Shown here piece after piece: positions 26,174-33,587 of a stretch of 64,000 bases of DNA. The stretch lies in assembly GCF_007830595.1 (NCBI RefSeq), contig NZ_VLLD01000001.1, one strand, 5' to 3'. Each line of letters begins with the position of its first letter. Positions within the stretch are counted from its first letter, which is position 1. A program made the position numbers and the translations under genes. Under the pieces are notes generated by a model. The model searched no databases and had not been told where the DNA came from. It saw only the letters and a program-made list of their open reading frames with translations. The DNA is from Treponema_B putidum (lineage in GTDB: Bacteria; Spirochaetota; Spirochaetia; Treponematales; Treponemataceae).

Positions 26174-27565
26174 ATGCGAAGGGAACATGACTTACTCGGA
26201 GAATTGGATATTCCGGAAGATGCTTATTATGGAATTCAAACATTCCGCAGTGTTGAAAATTTTCAAATTACAGGATTAAGGCTCTGTGATTTTCCCGATT
26301 TTATTAAAGGGCTTGCTTATACAAAGCAGGCTGCAGCCGAAGCCAACCATGAACTCGGCTATTTAAGCGATGAAGTTTACAAGGCTATGATTCAGGCTTG
26401 TAAAGAAGTTGCCGAAGGCAAATTCGATAAGGAATTTGTAGTCGATATGATTCAGGGCGGAGCCGGAACTTCTACCAATATGAATGCAAACGAGGTTATC
26501 GCCAACCGTGCAAACGAAATTTTAGGAAAGGCTAAGGGAACTTATTCGCCCTGCCATCCCAATAATCATGTAAACTTTGCCCAATCTACAAACGATGCCT
26601 ATCCTACAGCTGCAAAACTCGGCATCTCGTTAAATACACCGGCTCTTATAGATGAGCTTAAAGCTCTTGTATCTTCTTTTAGAAAAAAGGCGCAGGAACT
26701 TGGAGACAATATAAAGATGGGAAGAACTCAGCTTCAAGATGCCGTGCCCATGACACTCGGCCAAGAGTTTGAATCCTATGCCGCTTCTTTGGAAAACGAA
26801 ATTCCTCAGATTCAATTTGCAAGGGAAAATCTTCATACCATAAATATGGGAGCTACCGCAATCGGAACCGGTATCAACTCGGATCCTAACTATACACCGA
26901 AAGTTACCTCTCATCTGGCAAAGATTTCGGGTCTTAATCTAAAAGCTGCACACAACATGATAGCCGCCACAAACGATACGTCCGACTTTGTAACATATTC
27001 TTCCGAGCTAAAACGCCTTTCTGCAAAGCTTTCAAAGATATGCAGCGATTTGCGCCTTCTTTCTTCGGGTCCCAGAACAGGACTTTACGATATAAGCCTT
27101 CCTCCGATGCAGCCCGGTTCTTCTATCATGCCCGGAAAGGTAAACCCGGTTATTCCTGAGGTTGTCAATCAGGTTTGCTACAGGGTTATCGGAAACGATA
27201 CGGCTGTTATCTTGGCTGCAGAATCAGGCCAGCTTGAGCTCAATGTTTTTGAACCTGTTATGATTTATTCTATCTTTGAGTCGATTAAGCTTCTTATAAA
27301 TGCAATGAAGACTTTGAGGGAAAGATGTGTTACGGGCATTGTAGGAAACTATGAGCATTGTAAGGATAGCGTTCACAGAAGTATCGGCTTGGTTACGGCC
27401 TTAAATCCCGTCATCGGTTATGAGGCTTCTTCGGATATTGCAAAGACTGCCTTGCGTGATAACCGCAGTGTTTACGAGCTTGTTTTGGAAAGAGGGCTTC
27501 TTTCAAAAGAAAAATTGGATGAGGTTTTAAAACCCGAAAACATGACAAAGCCCAGAAAGCTTTAA
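26174..27565 (+). CDS. aspA: aspartate ammonia-lyase
   Basis: 463 residues, full length. The fumarase/aspartase signature is GSSIMPGKVNPVIPEVVNQV, and EVVNQVCYRVIGND is the aspartase-like variant rather than the fumarase one. N-terminal REHDLLGELDIPEDAYYGIQ and GGAGTSTNMNANEVIANRA are also AspA-like. The enzyme converts aspartate to fumarate and ammonia, feeding amino-acid fermentation. AGGAG is 6 bases before the ATG. The stop codon overlaps the convergent OmpA-like gene by 4 bases. Confidence 0.94.
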   Translation: MRREHDLLGELDIPEDAYYGIQTFRSVENFQITGLRLCDFPDFIKGLAYTKQAAAEANHELGYLSDEVYKAMIQACKEVAEGKFDKEFVVDMIQGGAGTSTNMNANEVIANRANEILGKAKGTYSPCHPNNHVNFAQSTNDAYPTAAKLGISLNTPALIDELKALVSSFRKKAQELGDNIKMGRTQLQDAVPMTLGQEFESYAASLENEIPQIQFARENLHTINMGATAIGTGINSDPNYTPKVTSHLAKISGLNLKAAHNMIAATNDTSDFVTYSSELKRLSAKLSKICSDLRLLSSGPRTGLYDISLPPMQPGSSIMPGKVNPVIPEVVNQVCYRVIGNDTAVILAAESGQLELNVFEPVMIYSIFESIKLLINAMKTLRERCVTGIVGNYEHCKDSVHRSIGLVTALNPVIGYEASSDIAKTALRDNRSVYELVLERGLLSKEKLDEVLKPENMTKPRKL

Positions 27566-28869
27566 TCCACGATAGTAATTTCGACGCGTCTATTTTGGGC
27601 GCGTCCTTCTTCGGTGCCGTTAGGAGCAATGGGTTTTGTTCCTCCGGCACCCTGATAAATAAACTTTTCCGCCGGTATACCCCTGTTTATAAGTTTTTCG
27701 ATGACTGTTTTAGCCCTTTCTTGGGATAGAATTTTTTCTTCTTCAGCCTTACCGACATCGGCTGTGTGACCTTCTACAAAAAAGAATTCACTTTCCGATT
27801 CTTTTAAAATCTTAGCTATCTCATCGAGCTTTGCCTCTTCTCCTTTTAAAAGAATTGATTTATCCGGTTCAAATTGAAGATTTTTTAGCCTGAGCATTGT
27901 ACCCCGTTTTGTTTTACTTACCTCAATGTCTTTATTTGGTTTGATTTCCGGCTTTTCTTTTTGTAAAGAAGATTCTTGTGAAGTAGCCCCTTGTAAAGGT
28001 GTCTCTTTTGAGGTTCCACCTTGTGCAATGGTACTTCCCGTGTAAGAATAAAAATGAAGCAAAAAGCCTCGGTGTTTTAGCCTTTTTCCGTCCGCATAAA
28101 AAAACTCTTCATCTATTTTTTCCCGTATTAAAATAGGCCTATTTGTACCGTCAAGGTAGATGTCTGTTTTTCTTCCGCCTTCAGATCTTATAAGTTCATC
28201 ATCGCCTAGGTTGTCGCTGTGCTTGTAGCGGAGGCCGAAGGCTGCTTCTACATGATGAACGTTTTGGCCGTTTAAAATAGTTATTCCCATATATTTAAAA
28301 CCTGCGTTTACGGGTATCCTTGTAGCAGCTTTTTCAGGCTTGGGCCTTACGGCGACGGTACATTTTCCTTCCCAAGTTTTTCCTATGTCCGTAGCCGTAA
28401 AAGCTCTTTCGGGCAAAACAGGAAAATTTCTCAAAAGAGGGTAACCCGAATCTTCATTGAAAATTTGAGGCTGGTAAGGATTTTCAATATCTTCTTCCTC
28501 TTGTTCGGGAATAAATTTAAATGAAATAGGTAAGATCGAATCGATCGGCAAAGCAGCTTTCAGCCCGTCTTTGCGTGTTTTTTGAAGCACAAAGGCTTCT
28601 CCTTCGTAAAGATAGGCATCTTCATTGCCGAGCCTTGTTTCGCTCATGTAGAGCCGTGTTTCTCTGGAAGTAAGCCCTGCATATTTTCCGTCAATGTAGA
28701 CGGAGTAATCGGCTCTTTCCGTAATGAGTATTTTGCCTTCGGATAAATTTTCTTGCCCTAAAAGAAGATTTAAACAAAAACTAAAGAGAAAGCAGATTAA
28801 AAAAAGTTTTTTTACGAAAGTGCGGTTTTTTGATGTATAGTAATTTTTAGCTGTTTGAATATTTATCAT
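27562..28869 (-). CDS. OmpA-domain envelope protein
   Basis: 435 residues from ATG 28869. A TTG at 28905 is in frame but belongs to the -35 box. Signal peptide near residues 18-38 (KKLFLICFLFSFCLNLLLG). The middle is a beta-rich domain unique to treponemes as far as I can tell. The C-terminal 110 residues are a complete OmpA peptidoglycan-binding domain: LQFEPDKSILLKGEEAKLDE, FFVEGHTADVG, LSQERAKTVIEKLINRGI and GRAQNRRVEI, with the Asp and Arg ligands for diaminopimelate or ornithine in place. It probably tethers the outer envelope to peptidoglycan. Confidence 0.88.
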   Translation of the reverse strand: MINIQTAKNYYTSKNRTFVKKLFLICFLFSFCLNLLLGQENLSEGKILITERADYSVYIDGKYAGLTSRETRLYMSETRLGNEDAYLYEGEAFVLQKTRKDGLKAALPIDSILPISFKFIPEQEEEDIENPYQPQIFNEDSGYPLLRNFPVLPERAFTATDIGKTWEGKCTVAVRPKPEKAATRIPVNAGFKYMGITILNGQNVHHVEAAFGLRYKHSDNLGDDELIRSEGGRKTDIYLDGTNRPILIREKIDEEFFYADGKRLKHRGFLLHFYSYTGSTIAQGGTSKETPLQGATSQESSLQKEKPEIKPNKDIEVSKTKRGTMLRLKNLQFEPDKSILLKGEEAKLDEIAKILKESESEFFFVEGHTADVGKAEEEKILSQERAKTVIEKLINRGIPAEKFIYQGAGGTKPIAPNGTEEGRAQNRRVEITIVD

Positions 28870-28876
28870 GCTAATA

Positions 28877-28905
28877 ATTATACCACAAGAGAACTCGTTT
28901 TTCAA
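28877..28905 (-). promoter_or_regulatory. promoter for a leaderless OmpA-like mRNA
   Basis: Minus-strand TTGAAA (28905-28900), exactly 17 bases, perfect TATAAT (28882-28877). The ATG at 28869 lies 7 bases further on, at the expected transcription start. No ribosome site precedes it. Confidence 0.75.
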
Positions 28906-29030
28906 TTAAGGAATGCAGGAGTTAAGCCTGTGTTAATAATTAGAAGTATTTTTATAATTTAGTATTTTTTTCGAATAATTCCTATAAATATAATGGAGAG
29001 GGGAAATTTGAAAAAATTAGGAGAACACAA

Positions 29031-29795
29031 ATGATAAAAAAATTTGAAGATTTGACTTTACAAGACGATTTTATGTTTTGTAAAGTTATGCAAAATCCGG
29101 ATTTATGTAAAAGACTTATCGAAATGATACTATCCGATACAATAGGTAAAATTACATATATTTCGATACAGCATAATCTTAAAAATTATGAACAGGCAAA
29201 GTCAGTGAGATTTGATGTTTTAGTACAGACAGAGAACGGTAAATTTTATGATATTGAAATGCAAGTAAGTAACGAAAAGAATATACCCAAAAGAATGAGG
29301 TTTTACCAAGCAGCCATTGATATTTCGTTCTTGGATAAGGGCAATTCCTATAATAATTTAAATGACAGCTTTATAATTTTTATCTGCACTTTTGATGCTA
29401 TCGGTAAAAATAGACCTATTTATACCTTTGAAAACATCTGCATTGAAGATAAAAATATATCTTTACAAGACGGAACAAAAAAGGTTATAATAAATTCAGA
29501 GGCTTTTAAGGACGCCAAAGACAAAGAATTAAAAGAGTTTTTAGAATACCTTAAAACGGGTAAAGCAAAAAGCGAATTTACAAGGAGGATAGAAAAAATG
29601 ATACAAACAATAAAACAAAATGAACAGGCAAGACAAGAATATAGATTAATGTCTACCTTTGAAATGGATGCTAGGGATAAAGGTTTTTCAGAAGGCTTAA
29701 AGCAAACGGCCAAAAATATGAAAATGGAAAAACTGGATATATCTTTAATTAAAAAAATAACCGGTCTTTCCGAATCCGAAATCGAAAAACTGTAA
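29031..29795 (+). CDS. Rpn-family PD-(D/E)XK nuclease / putative transposase
   Basis: 254 residues. The N-terminus FEDLTLQDDFMFCKVMQNPD is typical of Rpn (recombination-promoting nuclease, formerly transposase_31-like) proteins. The catalytic PD-(D/E)XK core is D62 in VRFDVLVQ and E76-x-Q78 in YDIEMQVSN. The C-terminal FSEGLKQTAKNMK and IKKITGLSESEIEKL segment is the usual tail. The AGGAG ribosome site is 7 bases before the ATG. No terminal inverted repeats were seen, so this is a stand-alone nuclease gene rather than an insertion sequence. A broken relative is at 45349-46189. Confidence 0.85.
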   Translation: MIKKFEDLTLQDDFMFCKVMQNPDLCKRLIEMILSDTIGKITYISIQHNLKNYEQAKSVRFDVLVQTENGKFYDIEMQVSNEKNIPKRMRFYQAAIDISFLDKGNSYNNLNDSFIIFICTFDAIGKNRPIYTFENICIEDKNISLQDGTKKVIINSEAFKDAKDKELKEFLEYLKTGKAKSEFTRRIEKMIQTIKQNEQARQEYRLMSTFEMDARDKGFSEGLKQTAKNMKMEKLDISLIKKITGLSESEIEKL

Positions 29796-29875
29796 CTTTA
29801 TCAAGATATTTATTATTAATTCCTCAAATCTCTATCTTATCAAGATATTTTACAATAAATAGTAAAATTCCGCAC

Positions 29876-29904
29876 TTGAAATCGGCAGGGAAATATGATA
29901 AAAT
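29876..29904 (+). promoter_or_regulatory. candidate promoter of the dinG-plsC unit
   Basis: TTGAAA (29876-29881), 17 bases, TAAAAT (29899-29904). Predicted start of transcription is about 22 bases before the ATG at 29933. Upstream, two near-identical copies of ttatcaagatattt (29803 and 29843 regions) form a direct repeat of unknown meaning. Confidence 0.6.
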
Positions 29905-29932
29905 CGCCGTCTTGAGCAATAGGTCTTAAAGC

Positions 29933-32062
29933 ATGGAATACTTTGATGATGATTATTTTGACGACGAAAAAATATACCCCCTGGACCCTAAAATGGTTTC
30001 TTCTCTTTTGGAGGAGGACGGACCCCTTGCTTCATTTTTTGAAAAATACGAGGCAAGGCAGCCTCAGCTTGCATTAACGGAATCCATTTGCCGCTGCTTT
30101 AATGAAGAGGCTATCGGCGTCTTTGAGGCGGGAACAGGGGTAGGGAAGAGCCTTGCCTATCTTTTGCCTGCAATGATGTGGGCAAAACAAAATAAAAAAC
30201 GTGTTGTAATTTCGACAGGGACTATTAACTTACAGCAGCAGCTCATCGAAAAAGATGTTCTTACGGCAAAGAAAATTCTGGGAAAGAGTTTTCAGGATAT
30301 AAAGGCCTGTCTTGTAAAGGGAAGGCATAATTTTTTGTGCCTGCGCCGGATGAGTCAGGCATTAAGGGAGAACGATTTTTTTACTGAAGGGCAGGAAGAA
30401 CTTGACAAGATAAAAGAATGGGCTACGGAAACTAAAGACGGCAGCCGCTCTGACCTTGATTTTATGCCGACTGAAAAAGTTTGGTCTACTGTTTGTTCCG
30501 AACCCGACAACTGCCAGATGAACAAGTGTCCCTATTTTTCGGGATGTTTTGTGATGAGGCTAAAAAGGGAAGCGGAAAACTCCTCCATTCTTGTTGCAAA
30601 CCATCATCTTCTATTTGCTGACCTTTCCGTGAGGGCCGAAGGCTTCGGGTATCAGGGTACGGCCGTTCTTCCCTCTTATGAGAATATAATAATCGATGAA
30701 GCCCACGGAACAGAAGACGCTGCACAAAGTTTTTTTTCGAGCGATATTTCCCGATTTGCCTTACACAAGCAAATCAACTTACTTTACCGATTTAGGAGGG
30801 GAAAGCAGGCCGGCATTTTAAGCGGCATAGTTTCAATATCCAAAAAGGCGGAACTCTTTACCGAAATCATAAATCTTCTCGAAGTTGCTGCAGCTTCTTT
30901 TAATATTCTTGAAGAACAGGCCTTGCAAGTTCTGCAAACCTATCAGTCAAAAAGCCTCGCACAAACTTCAAGCGATGAAAAAGAAAAGCTCTTATCTTGT
31001 GTAGACAATTTTTTTAAAAACATAAACAACCTAAACATAAAACTTGAAAACATTATCAATGCAGCTGATGGAGAAGAAGATGAAGAAGGCTATATAAGAG
31101 ACGGCCTTGTAGTATTGCGCCGCTTAAAAAAAATGGCTTCCGTAATGGAAAACTTTTTAAATAGCCGTGAGTTCCCGGACGATGTTTTTTGGTTTGAAAA
31201 AATAAAAACCTCTCAAGGGGAGGCTGTCCGCTTTATTCAAACACCGTTAAATTTAGCCCCGATAATGCGGCGTTCGGTTTTTATGCCCATGGCAACCGTA
31301 ATCTGTGTTTCCGCTACCTTAAAAATCGGAGATGATTTTAATTTTTGGCTTAACAGAAACGGCCTTTATGACTTTACCGAAAAAAAGATTATCAAAAATT
31401 TTTTCCCTTCTCCTTTTCCGTACGAAAAAAATGTTGTCTTCAATATTCCGACGGATATGCCCATGCCCGATGAAAATAATTTTCAAGATGCCGTAAACGA
31501 AACCGTCCTCGCCTTATTGGAGATAACTCAAGGTAAGACCCTTATTTTGTTTACGTCTTATGATTCTCTTCAAAAAACTTGCGAATATGTAAGGGAGAAT
31601 ATTGATGAAAAAATAAAGATTTTAAAACAGGGAGAGGCGGATAGGATGCAGCTCTTATATGAATTTAAGGATGATGTTTCAAGCTGTCTATTTGCCGTTT
31701 CATCTTTTTGGGCAGGGGTGGATGTTCCCGGGGAATCCCTTTCCCACGTAATTTTGGTAAAACTCCCATTTGCGGTTCCGACCGAACCCATATTTAAGGC
31801 AAGAGCCGATTTGATAGAAAGATCGGGCGGAAATTCCTTTATGCATCTGAGCGTTCCGGAAGCTGTCGTACAATTTAGGCAGGGCTTTGGGCGGCTCATG
31901 CGTTCCAATACGGACAGGGGCATAGTTACCGTATTAGATAAAAGAATTTTGGTAAAGCGTTACGGTTCAATATTTATTCAAAGCATTCCGCAGACGATTC
32001 AATGTTTTTCCGAAACAAAAGCCGTATTGAACAAAATAGAAGATTTTTTGTATAATGAGTAG
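29933..32062 (+). CDS. dinG: DinG/XPD-family ATP-dependent DNA helicase
   Basis: 709 residues. Walker A GTGVGKS at 67-73, Walker B DEAH in NIIIDEAHGTED near 245, and a cysteine cluster between them (CLVKGRHNFLC ... CSEPDNCQMNKCPYFSGC) for the 4Fe-4S cluster of XPD-like helicases. Late motifs include LILFTSYDS, FWAGVDVPGESLSHVILVK and QGFGRLMRSNTDRG. These are 5'-3' helicases acting in repair and at R-loops or stalled forks. The gene is followed 32 bases later by plsC on the same strand. dinG naming is by domain order; the exact subfamily was not tested. Confidence 0.88.
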   Translation: MEYFDDDYFDDEKIYPLDPKMVSSLLEEDGPLASFFEKYEARQPQLALTESICRCFNEEAIGVFEAGTGVGKSLAYLLPAMMWAKQNKKRVVISTGTINLQQQLIEKDVLTAKKILGKSFQDIKACLVKGRHNFLCLRRMSQALRENDFFTEGQEELDKIKEWATETKDGSRSDLDFMPTEKVWSTVCSEPDNCQMNKCPYFSGCFVMRLKREAENSSILVANHHLLFADLSVRAEGFGYQGTAVLPSYENIIIDEAHGTEDAAQSFFSSDISRFALHKQINLLYRFRRGKQAGILSGIVSISKKAELFTEIINLLEVAAASFNILEEQALQVLQTYQSKSLAQTSSDEKEKLLSCVDNFFKNINNLNIKLENIINAADGEEDEEGYIRDGLVVLRRLKKMASVMENFLNSREFPDDVFWFEKIKTSQGEAVRFIQTPLNLAPIMRRSVFMPMATVICVSATLKIGDDFNFWLNRNGLYDFTEKKIIKNFFPSPFPYEKNVVFNIPTDMPMPDENNFQDAVNETVLALLEITQGKTLILFTSYDSLQKTCEYVRENIDEKIKILKQGEADRMQLLYEFKDDVSSCLFAVSSFWAGVDVPGESLSHVILVKLPFAVPTEPIFKARADLIERSGGNSFMHLSVPEAVVQFRQGFGRLMRSNTDRGIVTVLDKRILVKRYGSIFIQSIPQTIQCFSETKAVLNKIEDFLYNE

Positions 32063-32094
32063 ATTGTTTATATGCGTTATTATAGGGGTAGGAA

Positions 32095-32850
32095 ATGAGT
32101 GCTATTATTGCGATTTTATGTTGTTTGGTAATCTTATCATGGAGGGCAATGCTGATTGGCCTATGTCATTCCGTTTACAGACGGGGCTGTGATTGGGTTA
32201 ATAGCGAAGTAATTGTAAGACCTGCTCCGAGATTACTGTTTGCGGTTTTTAAACAATATATCGGTTTTAAGTTTGAAGGAGATTATACCCTTACGGATCA
32301 GCTGCCTGAGCAGTATTTGGTTATATCCAACCATCAAAGTCTTTTAGACATAGTGGTTCACATGAACTATTATAATGGAACGCGTCTCCGCTTCGTTTCA
32401 AAAGAAGAACTCGGGCGTAATGTTCCCCTGGTTTCTCCTATGCTTAAAAGCGGAAAACATTGTTTGGTAAAAAGAACAGGAAGTCCGATGCAGGCTATGA
32501 AGGCTGTCGATAAATTTGCAGACTATGTTGCAAAAAACAATCTTATTCCCGTTATCTTCCCCGAAGGTTCCCGCTCAAAGGACGGTAATTTAAAAACTTT
32601 TCATGCGGCCGGGTTCCGCCGGTTTTTAAATGCGGCTCCAATGCCTGTAGCAGTCTGTGCCGTTGACGGAGGCTGGAAAATATCTTCGCTGACCCGTATG
32701 GCAAAAAACCTAAAAGGCGGCGCATACAGGATTAAACTTTTAAAAATTTATGATGCTCCTCAAACAAAGGAAGAACAGATTAAGATTCTTGAAGAAGGGA
32801 AAGCCCTCATACAGGCCCAGCTTGATGAGTGGCGTAAAGCCGATAAATAG
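32095..32850 (+). CDS. plsC: 1-acylglycerol-3-phosphate acyltransferase (PlsC family)
   Basis: 251 residues. An N-terminal hydrophobic segment (4-24) precedes the acyltransferase motifs NHQSLLD (H80, D85), the second block LVKRTGSPMQAMKAVD and FPEGSRSKDG, with VAVCAVDGGWKI after it. It transfers a second acyl chain to make phosphatidic acid at the inner membrane. The start ATG follows GGTAGG-AA closely. Slightly unusual is the first block NHQSLLD in place of NHxSxxD; spacing is correct. Confidence 0.9.
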   Translation: MSAIIAILCCLVILSWRAMLIGLCHSVYRRGCDWVNSEVIVRPAPRLLFAVFKQYIGFKFEGDYTLTDQLPEQYLVISNHQSLLDIVVHMNYYNGTRLRFVSKEELGRNVPLVSPMLKSGKHCLVKRTGSPMQAMKAVDKFADYVAKNNLIPVIFPEGSRSKDGNLKTFHAAGFRRFLNAAPMPVAVCAVDGGWKISSLTRMAKNLKGGAYRIKLLKIYDAPQTKEEQIKILEEGKALIQAQLDEWRKADK

Positions 32851-32905
32851 AGTTATGCTCACGGCCCTTAAGAAGTGATATTTCAGAAATAAAAATATCA
32901 AGTAC

Positions 32906-32934
32906 TTGATAATTATGCGCATAATGTGTATAAT
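32906..32934 (+). promoter_or_regulatory. hicAB promoter with a palindromic operator in the spacer
   Basis: TTGATA (32906-32911), 17 bases, perfect TATAAT (32929-32934). The spacer holds a perfect 14-bp palindrome, ATTATGCGCATAAT (32912-32925), precisely between the two boxes. A dimeric antitoxin bound there would block RNA polymerase, fitting HicB autoregulation. Confidence 0.78.
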
Positions 32935-32950
32935 ATAATTTAGATATAAA

Positions 32951-33133
32951 ATGACGGTAAAAGAAATAGAAAAAATACTAAAGGCGGATGGTTGGTATTT
33001 TGTAACGGCAAAAGGTTCTCATAATCAATATAAACATGCTGTAAAATTCGGAAAAGTTACGGTACCAAATCATAAAGGAGATATACCGATAGGAACCGTG
33101 AGAGCAATTCTAAAGCAGGCAGGATTGAAATAA
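32951..33133 (+). CDS. hicA: HicA-type mRNA interferase toxin
   Basis: 60 residues, the usual HicA size. The double-stranded-RNA-binding-like fold shows the pattern KEIEKILKADGWYFVTAKGS with the catalytic His in KGSHNQYKH, followed by VTVPNHKGDIPIGTVRAILK, the classic HicA end. HicA cuts mRNAs independently of ribosomes until bound by HicB. The hicB antitoxin starts 20 bases downstream. The promoter spacer contains a palindrome likely to be the HicB site. Confidence 0.93.
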   Translation: MTVKEIEKILKADGWYFVTAKGSHNQYKHAVKFGKVTVPNHKGDIPIGTVRAILKQAGLK

Positions 33134-33153
33134 GGATAATGGAGGAATATAAA

Positions 33154-33558
33154 ATGAAATTAGCATATCCGGCAATAATAACATATTGTGAAGAAGATAA
33201 TAGTTATAGTATTGAATTTCCCGATTTGCAAGGCTGTGTTTCCGGAGGTTTTTCTCTTATAGAAGCGATAGAGATGGGAATAGATGCTGCATCAGGGTGG
33301 ATATTAACGGAAATCGAGGAAGGAAATGCTGTTCCAAAAGCAAGTGATCCGACAAAAATAAAACTGCCTGATGATAAAAGTTTTATAAATATGCTTATTT
33401 TAGATATGGATTCGTATAGTGAAAAATATTCAAGTAAATGTGTAAGAAAGAATATAACGCTTCCAAAATGGGTGAATACACTTGCAGAAAAAAATAATGT
33501 GAATTTTTCACAATTATTACAGAATACGATAGTAGAAAAATACGTAGGGGCTATGTAA
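33154..33558 (+). CDS. hicB: HicB-type antitoxin with ribbon-helix-helix C-terminus
   Basis: 134 residues from ATG 33154 (GGAGG 8 bases upstream); an ATG at 33139 would place the ribosome site inside the gene. The N-terminal HicB fold reads YPAIITYCEEDNSYSIEFPD and LQGCVSGGFSLIEAIEMGID. The C-terminal ITLPKWVNTLAEKNNVNFSQ segment with LLQNTIVEK is a ribbon-helix-helix DNA-binding domain. It neutralises HicA and represses the operon. The second hicAB of this window uses a helix-turn-helix domain instead. Confidence 0.92.
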   Translation: MKLAYPAIITYCEEDNSYSIEFPDLQGCVSGGFSLIEAIEMGIDAASGWILTEIEEGNAVPKASDPTKIKLPDDKSFINMLILDMDSYSEKYSSKCVRKNITLPKWVNTLAEKNNVNFSQLLQNTIVEKYVGAM

Positions 33559-33587
33559 AATCACCTAACACTCGTTTAAGTCTTAAC

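Noticed and set aside
29031..29795. Complete insertion sequence around the Rpn gene
   Set aside because: No terminal inverted repeats or target duplications were seen beside it.
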